Source of the DNA: Lineus longissimus | Taxonomy: Eukaryota; Nemertea; Pilidiophora; Heteronemertea; Lineidae | Reading direction: 5' to 3' | Assembly: GCF_910592395.1 (NCBI RefSeq) | Contig: NC_088312.1 | Span: 12,092,001-12,156,000, forward strand | Length of the DNA: 64,000 nucleotides | Shown: positions 1-10,755 of the stretch, in pieces | Layout: the number at the start of each line of letters is the position of its first letter | Position numbering within the stretch: the first letter of the stretch is position 1 | The notes under the pieces: model-generated | Seen by the model: the letters and a program-made list of their open reading frames with translations, nothing else | Told to the model about the DNA's origin: nothing | The model's database searches: none | Position numbers and translations under genes: made by a program

Positions 1-1283
1 ACACCTTGTGCATACCTATGAAGACTCTGGATGCCCCAGCCATAAGTGAAGCTCTAATCCAGCGTGTGTTTGGTTCTCTTGGTATTCCAGAAGTATTGGT
101 TACAGATGCACAGTCTTCATTGGTAGGAAAAGTGATGGAAGTTGTGTGTCAGACACTAGGTATTAGTCAGAAAGTGATCTCAGTCATGAACCATGGCTCA
201 CTACATGTTGAAAGACACATTAGGTCAGTTGCAGATCTGATAAAGATCAATTTGGACCAATACGGAGAGGATTGGGTTAGATATCACTCTGTTGCACAAT
301 ACTCGTACAATACGTTCTCTTCACCCCAGTTAGGGAACTATTCACCGTACTATTTGTTGTTTAACAGAGAGCTGAAAGATGTCAGTGGACTGAACTTCAG
401 ACCAGTCCAAGGATTGACCAGAACTCAAGCAGAGTACATTGATCAGCTCAAGCAGAGATTTGACAATGTTTCTAAGTTCACTCTTGATTTACAGGAAAGC
501 CAGCAGAAGGTGCAAAATGAGGAGATTTCTCAGAGATTGTCAAAAAGCCCAACTTATGCAAAGGATGAGCTAGTATAATATTTGCACAAGCCCAGTAGTT
601 CAAGTCTAACTTCGAATGCTAAGAAATTCTGTGCAAAGTATGTTGGCCCATTTGTGGTCAACCAAGTGTTAGATCCCAGTCATTTGTTGCTTGCAGATCT
701 GAAAGGAAGAATTTCGAGGGATGGGTTCCACAAAAATCGCATCAAGCCAGCTTTTATGAGGACTACTGAATGAAAGAATATTTCTTATTTGCAGAAATTG
801 AGAGAAGCCTTGGCCCAGAGTGATGCTGAAAAGGGAGGATGCAATCTCTTCAGTGAGGACAACCCGACATATCAATTCATTGATGAAAGAGGGAACGAGA
901 TTCGTATTGATGATTCTGATTGTGTATTTTCAGCGCAGACTACTCCAGTTGATCTGACTGCATACAGAAATAATCTACAGGCAAATAATGGATTGGCAGC
1001 ACCAGTTGTGATGCCCAGAAGAGAGCAAGGACGATTGCTGCAGCGCCTACAGATGTCACCCCCAGGTGATGCTGTCTACTCAATTGTGAAAGCAAAGTTG
1101 CAAGCAGGACAGTTGCGTGTGTTGTTGTCTATTCCTTTTCAGTCAGGAAAGTACAGATTTTGGTGGGATCCACAGAATGACAAGAACTGTGTAGATGTTG
1201 TCTCCAGGATTCTAGGACAAGACAGCAAAGTGAAGTGTTTAGGTTCTATTCAAAAGTTTGTGAGACATGTTTATGGGTATTGA
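1..1283 (+). pseudogene. Ty3/gypsy integrase C-terminal half with extra tail
   Basis: This is the 3' end of a retroelement pol, cut by the window edge. The frame from about 6 to 773 encodes the second half of an integrase core. An aspartate (TDAQSS, about residue 34 of the visible part) and a glutamate (HVER) lie 35 residues apart, as in a DD35E core. A KYVGPF segment (GPF/Y-type C-terminal module) follows near 640. One TAA at 576-578 and one TGA at 771-773 interrupt an otherwise open frame that runs on to 1283. The last stretch of about 160 codons (789-1283) is in the same frame but matches no family I know. A pyrimidine-rich TTTCTTATTTGCAG at 781-794 could be a splice acceptor, but that is weak. 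Two stops suggest a decaying copy. Confidence 0.85.
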
Positions 1284-1836
1284 GGTCATAGCTTCTGCCC
1301 ACATTGCATGTACCATAGAGGAAAGATAGCAAGAGAGCGACAATAATCTCTTGTATGGCATCCTGATTTGATTTCATGATATTGTTTAGTTGGAAGCACC
1401 AGACAAATGTGCTCCATTCATTGTGTGTTATAATTCATTGTGCTCCATTTATGAGGTTTGCATTTTGCATTGTGTACTAACCTTGTTATATTTTTGCAGG
1501 AATCTTTTTGCCATGTATATTTTTTGTGTACTTGTATTGCATAATGTTCTTAGTTTTAGCAAATCATGAGAAATGTTGGATATTGTCTTCCAACATGGGA
1601 GATAGAGATGCACTATTCCTGGACACCTACCCTGTTTGAGGCAAGCTCTTTGGTACATTGTGAACCCCATGTGTGTCGTACCTGTGAAGTACATTTTTGT
1701 CTCATTCTATAGTCCGGGTTATCTTGTCCTAAATCATGGGATTTGAAGCCATTTTCATGAGGTGAATCCTTGTTTTCTGCACACAAGATTGTTTATATTG
1801 GTCCTAAACATTCTTTGTGGCTAATGGCACATAGTG
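1284..1836 (+). other. 3' untranslated region of the gypsy-1 element
   Basis: There is no coding signal. The stretch lies between the last in-frame stop of the gypsy-1 pol and the foldback insertion at 1846. It appears to continue at 7965 beyond that insertion and again beyond the second foldback at 9017, reaching a polypurine tract at 9210. It is therefore best read as the element's long 3' untranslated region. This assignment is inferred from position. Confidence 0.5.
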
Positions 1837-1845
1837 GTGTCTCAG

Positions 1846-2262
1846 GGTTGCCTGTACTTTCCGGAAAGTTGGAAAGTTGGAAACCTGGAAACCTGGAAAC
1901 CTGGAATATAACTAGATCTTCCTGCTATGTGGCGCTTGTCATCCACTTGTGTCAGTTAAAGGGATCTTTGGCTGGATGGATGATGTAACAAGGTACTCGC
2001 TAGGTGGTGCTTGACATAACAGGGTACTTCCCGCAAGGTGGCGCTTGTCATCCACCTGTGTCAGTCAAAGGGATCTTTGACTGGAAGGATGATGTAACAG
2101 GCTCTTTGGCTTGATGGGTACTTCCTGCTAGGTGGCGCTTGGTATCCAGCTCTGTCATTTGAAGGGCTCTTTGGCTAGATGGATGATGAAACAGGGTACT
2201 TGGTGCTTGACATCTAGCAGTGTCATTTATTAAGGGATGTTTAGCTGGATTAATTTTAAGTT
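1846..2262 (+). repeat. FB-1 left arm, tandem-repeat inverted terminal region
   Basis: It begins with GGAAAGTTGGAAACCTGG-type short repeats (1861-1905), followed by about five imperfect units of 60-80 bp that each carry a GGTGGCGCTTG segment and a GGATCTTTGGCTGGATGGATGATG segment. The same units occur reversed at 7526-7955. Confidence 0.85.
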
Positions 2263-5200
2263 GTCCTCCCATGAAAAGTCCTTATAATTGGACATGTATG
2301 GCAAGCCATTTGACGTCATCAACACTTGATCGAGCGGTCACCACGTGACAAATGCAGACTGCAGACTACTCTTATTTACTTGACAAAAATGTTTTATACA
2401 CATTTGTAATTATAATTATGAACCCCCTGCTGTTGGTGTCACTGGGCCACCAGCCACGTGCTGTATCATCTGATGGTATGTCCTCCAGAAATTGCTTGCT
2501 CATCAGAATGATGAGGGCATCCACATGTTAGGTTTTAGAATAGCTCCTCGATAGCCCAACTTGGCCGCAATGTTTATTTGACCATGAAGTTCAGAATGAG
2601 ATAGCCTGCGGCTAAGGTAAATAAGGTGAGGATATGGGTCATGAGTAATTATGATGATGTAATTCCCATGGAAGTTTAATCCCTTCTACGGTAATACCAA
2701 GGATACAGCTAAGCCAGCCAGTATTCAGTGGTAAATGATAGGCTCCCTGATATGCCTGATTGTAGTGGCTGGGTTCTGGAATGGCTTGACGAAATTTTGA
2801 CACGTGGTGTATCAGAAAAAAAAGATCATTGACTTAATCATGCCCCCGCTCAAATTATATTCTTCGCTACAAAATAATATCCTGTTGTGTTGGGCGTCAT
2901 AAATTTAAAAGTAAATACATGTACAAAATTTAATTAAATGTTCCTGATCTGATTGCCTTGTAATGTGTACTCCCATCACAGTCCCCTCACTTAGTTGACC
3001 CCCCCCCCCCCCGTGGATACTCATGGAGAGTGGTATGGGAAGTTACGTTAAAGGGGGTTATTTAGGTGTTTGGTACTTAAAGAGGAGTTGTGTTTAGTGG
3101 TTTGATAGAGGAGCTGATTTGAAGGGTTAGGTATCTAAATTGGGACTTCTGTTGAGGGTGTTGCTTTCAACTCCAACACAACTCCCCTTTAAAACCCAAC
3201 CCCTCAGCAAACCCCTGCACACTGGGCCTACTCGCATTAACCAGCAATCCCCTCAACACAACTCCCCTTTAAACAGACTCCTTTATGTACACAACTCCTC
3301 GATGAACAACCAAAAATATGTCTGTAAAAATCAGATCACACGGCTGAGATGGTTCCCGATATTCATTGCTTCATTTTCTGAATATGTCGAGATCACACTA
3401 CTGAGATGAATCCTAAAATTCCTCATTTCTTTTCAACATCTGTTGAGATGGGCCCCGTCCTGTAGGACGCTGCAGGACGTCCTGCGTCCTGCGTTTTGTA
3501 CCCGCCGTATACATCACATTGATCTGCCCCCTTGCCAATGGTTTCTAATCGCAACAAGCCGTCCCGGTGTAAAAGAAGAAAATGTCCCCCTGGAAAAAGT
3601 GTGCAGCCCTATTGTATTCCGCTTTCTGGTTCTATAGAGGCCATGACCGCCAATAGCTCAGAGATTAAAGCGCATAATAGAATCCATTGTTTCCCGGACA
3701 TTCTATCCCAGGACATTTTAAACTTCTACATCGGCCCAAAACCATGTGACCTTAAAGGCACCCTTTTAATTAGATTTACCCCCATCCTGAACCTCATGGT
3801 CTTATACTGCCTTTGAACATAGCCAGGCAGTAATAAATCTTGAACGGCTCCGGTGAAAACCTAAGGCGGGAATAAAGCTTCCTTTGTTCCTTTGTTTATT
3901 AGGAGTAGCTGCTAGGTAGTCGATGATGCGAGCTGTGCATTTGGCTAACATTGCATAACGTTGCATAACATTACTGACTCCAGTCAATGAACTGCATAAG
4001 AGGTAATCTCAAATTTAGTTTTTTTACTACATGACCGCCAGACCCCGTTCGCGAAAGATGAGCAAAATAGGTGGAATGCCTCTCAGCTGGATGTTTATAA
4101 TAGGTCAGATAAGCTGATTGATTGCACTCCAAGGCCTTCCTCCTAGACATCTGCTATTGCACTACAGACACCACCTGCTGTGTTAGGTTTACCTGTCTTA
4201 CTGGGTTCATTACACTTGGTGCAATATGGGTATGTGGATTAGATCGAATGCACTCAATGTGTTGCTGAATTCGTGCCATGAATTGTTATATAATGTTATA
4301 TAATGATGAGTCATGGATTGGTCAAGGAACAGTTGCTTCAATGATTGTGATGCAGAGAAGCAGTGTATGCTTCTGCATTGGTTTCTATCTGATGTCCATG
4401 AAATTTTCGTTCAAAGTCACTCTACAAACCCTTGGCAGATTTGAAGCAATATTCCTGTTTGTCACTGTTACAATACACCTTGGGATTTCACCCCAGACTG
4501 ACCATAAAATTCCTAGGCCAAGGTCTGCATGGTCTGTGTGTTAACAGAACAGGTAAAGATGAAACAGCATGCTTCATGCTAAACTGGACATTGCAGGATA
4601 GGCAGTATATCCACACCTGATGCATTGCAATTTTTTTAGCTTAAGTTGAAATTGGACGGATAGTTCTGACCTGGCTACAGGGAGTCTGTGTCAGTAAGTA
4701 GGCCACGCAATAGCATACATTATATAGGTCGCAGGGATGTGTACTATTTTCAAGTTAGGTCGAGATAGAGGCAAGGCTCCTCTCCTAAGAGTAAGGGTGG
4801 GGGTGGTCAAATTCGGATGGATAACAGTGAGCCCAGGGTAATCTAGTTGTACCCCATTCTGTCCCACCGCTTTGCACACGATCGCTCTTCGCAGGGTGGA
4901 ACAATATATTGTTTAAAGCCTTCAAGGCCCCTACATCATTATTGTTTACAGGCCTAACTTAAAAAGCAAGGTACATGTTTTAACCAGTCTGATGAAAAAC
5001 TATGAAAAAAAAAAAATGTTTTTTTCACATAGGCCTACTATAAACAAACAGTCCGAAAAAGCAGTTACATCCTGCACCATGATCAACTACAATATTGCAA
5101 TATAGAAACAAGCATCCGACAGGACCAATCAGGTCTTCATCTGAAGCATTGCCATTAGGCCTACATTGAGTACACTCTGATTTTGTCAGATGATGTGCCA

Positions 5201-7525
5201 CTTACAGGCAGGAGTAACGATAACAAATTCTGTAACACCTGCTGTGGTAGGTCAGCCAGACATGCCATAGGAGATTGGGCTAGATTGCGCTAATCTCTGA
5301 TCACGCCTGATTACCCTAATAACAACATCATCGGGCAATTCAAAGAGAAACTCCAACCTCACGGCCTCAAGGCATTTGCCTTTGCAGCCTGAGGTTCGCT
5401 TTTTAACCTTCGCTAACGGGATCTGGCTGTAATGACGTTCAGCCAGGCGAAAATAAAGACTTGAGTCACGACAAGATGGATTTACCCTGGCATTCAGCAC
5501 TTGTGCTTGAGTAATGCATCCTGAACTCAGGCCAACACTCGGCACTGACGACCGTTACAACTATATTTCGCCCCTGCCTCCATTATAAAACATAACAGTC
5601 TACGATCCAGACCAGGAATATGTAATTGATATCAGTTCCCGCGTAATCTGATGGCCTCGGTTTGGTTTACGCTGAGTGGCATATCGGCTTACAAGCAGGC
5701 CAGACTCTAATTAGGACACGCTCAATATAGCCATTCCGGGATAGAGAGGCATCCGTGATGACTGGATAGCAATCCAAAAGAAACAACCCCAAGCATGTTG
5801 TCTGTTGGACAACTAACTCATGCTGACCACATGGGCTCCATCCACCCATGGGTGAAAGATAAAAAAATTCATGAATATTATAAACCTATGGGGCTATGCT
5901 AACTAATATAAGTGGACATTTGGGATATATTATTAATTAGGTATATGTACTAGTTACTTCAAACTCTACAACTGACTCATGCATACTCGTGCAGGGTATA
6001 CAGAATGTGCATCAAGGAAGTAGGTCATGTCCTGGATTTTTAACTCTGATTTGCAAAATGAGCACCAACAAAGTACTGATTTTACATCATTTGTGGTATA
6101 TTTCAGTTCAAGATGACTATATTTTGGTACCTTAGGACATTATGCACCCATGGATATCATACATCAACTGTCTTGAACTCTAAGCCTCACAGAACATGGC
6201 ACCCAACATGTGTCTCTCAGCATGTTTGACCCCATCTATCAAGCCACTGTTTATTTGAAGATTTCTCAGAACTATTTTAATTTCAAGCCATCAGACCGCT
6301 TGCATCTGAAAGAAGGCATCATTATGTGCCAAAATGTGCATAGATACTGAGCTAATTGGCTGAGACCACGCTAAGACGACAGCTTTTTTCTGTTGATTGG
6401 CATTTTAGAACCCTGCCCCTCATGACTATGACCAATAATATAGCAGAGACCAGTTGAGATATGAAATCAACATTTTGCATATCATTAGTCAAGATATCAA
6501 GAGAGAGGCCTAGCGGATTTTTCACCCTCAAGGCTCTTTAAGCCTCCCAGAACACGCCCAAAAAGGGCAGCCACACCCTTCAGGATTATTTAGGATTATT
6601 AATCTGTCTACTGGAGCTAAATAGGATAATATGTTCGAGGATAAATATCATAAACAGTCAGTGAGTAACCTATTCTCCAATCTCAGCAAGATTGAAACAG
6701 ATGTGGGTATTACTGTATGGTCACAGGGGACACTTTTAGTGGCACATATAATCATTTGGCTACTCTCTATCAGACAGGTAGTACATTGCAGTACCAATGC
6801 ACTATCATGCATTGGTACCAAAACGAGGCTGAGTTTTAGCAACAGGCTGAGTTTTAGCAGATAAGGATATGATATGGCCTAGATTGCAGACTGTAAGTAG
6901 CTTTGTGCACAATGCCGTAGTGCAGTTATTATGCGTATGCGTTTGCTGAAACTTGGTATTCATGGTGTTTGTAGATCAGTCTCCACAACGGTAATGCTGA
7001 AGTTGAAATTCAGTGTCTATTATCGCAATTGGACTTTTCCAATATGAAACGTACTTTTTAACGAACGGCATATGTCTTTAATTAGTAGGTGTCTTTGAAA
7101 AAGAAAATTTGAGATATAATAAAACTGTGTGTAGGAACAAGGTGACAAACAATAACAATATTGAAAAAAAAGTTAACAAAAAGCAACTGCTGAAATGGTC
7201 TCTTAATTCCAGACCTTGACCTTTATTGACGCTTGAGAAAACCCCAGCTCAGCGGACTGCCTGCACCATGCATTTTCTTTCTACCCGCCGCTTGCCCAAC
7301 ACCTTACTCAAGTATTAGTAACCATCTGGCTGCCAAGGGTCTTGCAAATAAAGGACCCATACAATTATCTCTGTGATCCATCAGCAAAGTGTCTTGCCAA
7401 AGGACCACATCTTTATCACCTATCATTACATAACATAAACTCTCCCCTCTGGGAGTTCTGTTCCTACACATATATGGATAGTCACACATATACAGTGATG
7501 ATTGAGATGGTCTCCCAGCACTTGG
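2263..7525. other. FB-1 interior, non-coding
   Basis: About 5.3 kb without a credible gene. All open frames are under about 100 codons and none resembles a known protein. It holds a 12-base C run near 3001, a pyrimidine-rich segment with repeated CAACTCCCCTTT (3160-3290), and a CCTGCAGGACGTCCTGCG-like repeat at 3465-3500. A hairpin lies at 6784-6811 (GTACCAATGCA, 6-base loop, perfect complement). I see no transposase remains. Confidence 0.6.
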
Positions 7526-7955
7526 CACGTGGGAAGTACCTGGTTACATCATCCATCCAGCCAAATATCTCTTTAACCTACACAGGTTATTGACAAGCGC
7601 CATCTAGCAGGAAGTACCCTGTTATGTCAAGCGCCACCTAGCAGGTATCCTGATACCTCTTCCATCCAGCCAAAGATCCCTTTAAATGATACAGCTGGAT
7701 GACAAGCACCACCTAGCAGGAAGTACCCTGTTACATCTTCCATCCAGCCAAAGATCCCTTTAACTGACAGAGCTGGATGACAAGCGCCGTCTAGCGGGTA
7801 CTGTTACATCATCCATCCAGCCAGGGAGCCCTTTAAATGATACAGCTGAATGACAAGCGCCACCTAGCAGGAAGACCAAGTTCACATTCCAGGTTTCCAG
7901 GTTTCCAACTTTTCAGGTTTCCAGGTTTCCAACTTTCCGGAAAGTACAGGCAACC
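7526..7955 (-). repeat. FB-1 right arm, tandem-repeat inverted terminal region
   Basis: The reverse complement of the left-arm units: repeated CATCCAGCCAAAGATCCCTTTAA and GACAAGCGCCACCTAGCAGG segments. It ends in short CCAGGTTTCCAACTTT repeats and a terminus complementary to the left end. Unit number and order differ from the left arm, so the arms match as families of units rather than base for base. Confidence 0.85.
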
Positions 7956-7964
7956 GTGTCTCAG

Positions 7965-8428
7965 TCTATTACACACACAAGGTATCAGGTATTTTGAGAA
8001 TATTTGTCATTTCGTGACATTCTTTCAGTGAGTAAGGGAGAGTGTGTATAGTGTACTGTTTGTTCTATCAGTTCATGTAAACAATTAGTAATTTTTGGCA
8101 TTTTTCCAATATTTTGTAATTTTCTATGCCATTTGACATTCTTGTCCCAGGACATGCTATGTTGCCATCTCAGACTTGACATTACTGTATGTCTAGAGAG
8201 ATTAATCGGAAACTGCCATTTGTTGTAATGTTCATTTTTCTTGATTTTAACTCTTGTGTGATAAACTTCTACTCGGTCTTAGTAGATTTAGAGTAAGAAA
8301 CTATGCTTGTCAAGTAGGCCTACCAGACTGCAAGTTTCCAGCTTTATGCAAGAAGTAAACCAGGACGCATTTAGAATGTTTGATATGACGTGTATTAAGG
8401 TATAACATGTATAATTCAAATTGGAGGA
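7965..8428 (+). other. Gypsy-1 3' region between two foldback insertions
   Basis: Non-coding. It rejoins the sequence interrupted at 1836 and is interrupted again at 8438. I see nothing else in it. Confidence 0.4.
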
Positions 8429-8437
8429 CTTCTAACA

Positions 8438-9007
8438 GGTAACCGGAAAAACGCCGACCGACCGACCGACCGACCGACCGACCGACTGACCTGCCGAAAA
8501 ACGCTGACCGACCGACCTTCCGACCTACCAACCCAAGGAGTTTCGAAGTTGAGTCACGGGTCTCATAAGTCAATGTGATATATTCAATCCACGATAGCAG
8601 TCATGTGAAATGAAATTGTAAACAAGCGCACGTGCGCTGTTCAAATGACAACAAATGCATATTGCGCGTTGCAGTTCATGCATTGCATCGGTCGAGACAC
8701 TCGAGTAGAAAAACTACAGTGCATAGATTAGGCCCAAATCATGTTTTTATATCCACCGACCATGTAGACAAAGCATATCTTTAGAGTATCGTTATCAGTT
8801 CCTTACCGCGTGGGCTCGTTTTCCCGGTATAATTGACTGGAGATGCTGCTGTCAGACACGTCGGACTCCATCACGTCCATTGCGCTGGGCACTACACAGA
8901 TACATGTGCTATAGAGAAGCGAAAGGGATACTGCATATGACGGTAGGTTGGCAGGTCAGTCGGTAGGTCGGTCGGTCGGTCGGTCGGTCGGCGTTTTTCC
9001 GGTTACC
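8438..9007. mobile_element. Foldback element FB-2, 570 bp, 9-bp TSD
   Basis: The left end starts GGTAACCGGAAAAACGCCG (8438) followed by a GACC tetranucleotide array. The right end is the mirror image, a GGTC array followed by CGGCGTTTTTCCGGTTACC ending at 9007. The target duplication CTTCTAACA is perfect at 8429-8437 and 9008-9016. The interior (about 8535-8935) has no coding potential. A stretch near 8585-8650 resembles 58970-59050. The plan matches FB-1 (9-bp duplication, tandem-repeat arms, GGT start), but the arm sequences are unrelated. Confidence 0.9.
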
Positions 9008-9016
9008 CTTCTAACA

Positions 9017-9217
9017 TGATAAGTTCCAAGTGATCATATGGTAGTACAGTATTAGGGGAAATCCATCTGACATTTGATACTTTATGCAGGTGTCTTCTAA
9101 GTTTGAAATCTTAGTTGCGATTGCAATATTTTAGTGTTTCAGAGAAAGTAGAAATAGGAAATTAGGAGTACTCTTAGGAAAAAAAATCTTAGGATTTTTT
9201 TAAGTAAACAAGGGGGA
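9017..9217 (+). other. Gypsy-1 3' region ending in a polypurine tract
   Basis: Short non-coding stretch ending AAGGGGGA (9210-9217), directly followed by TGTTATG. A purine tract next to TGT is the usual sign of the start of a 3' LTR. Confidence 0.5.
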
Positions 9218-9279
9218 TGTTATGTAGTAAACTTCCCGCCTTTATGCCAGGCCCATGATGTCATAATGTTTCTATTTTT
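9218..9279 (+). repeat. Putative start of gypsy-1 3' LTR (split by insertions)
   Basis: It starts TGTTATGTAG after a polypurine tract. The LTR appears to be broken by the family D repeat (9280-13169) and the TIR element (13209-19564), resuming at 13170-13208 and 19574 onward, where an AATAAA lies near 19642. The other LTR is outside the window, so the end is not fixed. Confidence 0.45.
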
Positions 9280-10755
9280 AGCTCAGCTGACAAAGTCAGC
9301 AGAGCTTTTCTAATAGCTATTCGTTTGGTGTCTGTCCATCCTCTGTGGACAAAATTGGGCATTTTGTAACCGTAAGACCTAGGCACTTCAACTTTGGGCA
9401 AATAGGAACACTGGACGAGATATGCTGCTGAAAGAAAATTCAGCGCGATTCGACTCTAATTCAGCTCACTAGGGGGCAAACAGCGTAAGTCACAAAACAA
9501 TTTTTGCTCGCTTTATTCCAACAGGTGGAGGCTTGAATTAAAGTTGAAGAGGTCTGCACGATACAGAGGCTGTAATATAAAATGGATTAGTTTCGATTTT
9601 GATCACCAGTTGGCGGTAGTGAGCAAAATTGTAGTTTGACCTCGTATGACCTCGGTATAAATTTCCCGCCCCGAACTAGCCCCGAACTGACATACATTTA
9701 CGTCCCTGCTAGAATTTGCCGCCATTATTGCCGAGTGTCAGTGTGCTGGATTTGGGCCAACGCAGTGTATAGTGTACGGTGATTTTCCAACATGGAAGCT
9801 TGGTAGTGGCAGAGGATTTGGCTGGAAATCTTGCACTGTAGGAGAGTGTGCTTGCCCGCTAACCCGTATGATGAAGAAAATGGCGGTGACCTTTTTATTT
9901 CTACCGGGGCGATGATTTTGTAAGTGACAAATTTTCTTTTTTAAGCCTTTACGGAAATGTATTTTGGTACGAAACTTCACACGTTTATAGAAAAGATCAA
10001 CGAGAATGTGTTCAAATGCCCTCATAACGATGAGTTCAACGGAATTTGGTCAAAACAACCTTCGAATGGAGTCAACTTTCTTTGCGAAATTGAAGCGACG
10101 ACCTCATTATTTATCGTAATTTATGCAGATCCGAGTCCAGCTGATGGGTGATGTTCTGATTTGTGTTCAAACTATTAGAAACTTCGGAAATTAGCTCTAT
10201 TAGTTCTACTATTCTGCAGGAGTATATTATAGCCATTGATGTTGACAGCTAAAAGCACGAAAACTTTGTTATAACTCCAGCCGCGCTCCTCCCTCTGGGA
10301 GCTGGAGTCAGTACAGTATTGTTTTCGCTCAGGTTTCTCGTCCAATCACGTGACCTCTCCAACACTCGATAATGCACTCTTTTCGTCCACGTTTTAGGCC
10401 AATCTTCGGCATGAACATGAAATCTAATAAGCGCAGTACTTAAATCAGATGTTTCTCTCGCCTTGAAAACATTCCTGGGTAAAATCCATTGAGATTAGCC
10501 GAGTTAATCTACTTTTTCCGTGCCTTAAATCTCTTCCGCTGAATTCTATAAATAGAAACTATTAACATCGCGGCAGTGTGGTTCCCATTGTGCGCCCTCC
10601 CACTTCACACCATGTCAGGAAGTCTTACGGAGAGGGAGGGCGTGCGGTAAGAAGAATGGCTAAAATGACGTCACGTTTTCCTGGCAATGCCTCTTGCCAG
10701 ACCAGTCAAGCATTGGGAAAGCATCTTTAATTCAGACAACGTTAGAACTATAAAA

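Larger units (their letters stand above)
1846..7955. mobile_element. Foldback element FB-1, 6.1 kb, 9-bp TSD
   Basis: A large inverted-repeat transposon. The left end starts GGTTGCCTGTACTTTCCGG at 1846 and its reverse complement ends at 7955. The 9-bp target duplication GTGTCTCAG is perfect at 1837-1845 and 7956-7964. Each arm is about 410-430 bp. It opens with short GGAAACCTGGAAAGTT repeats and continues as tandem copies of a unit of roughly 75-80 bp containing TAGGTGGCGCTTGTCATCCA and a GGATGGATGATGTAACA-like segment. Arms built of tandem units plus a 9-bp duplication recall Drosophila FB and sea urchin TU elements; Mutator-like elements also make 9-bp duplications. No transposase ORF is visible inside, so the copy is non-autonomous. 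Confidence 0.9.

Noticed and set aside
4278-4544. Short ORFs in the FB-1 interior as transposase remains
   Set aside because: None over 100 codons, no motif, start codons arbitrary.
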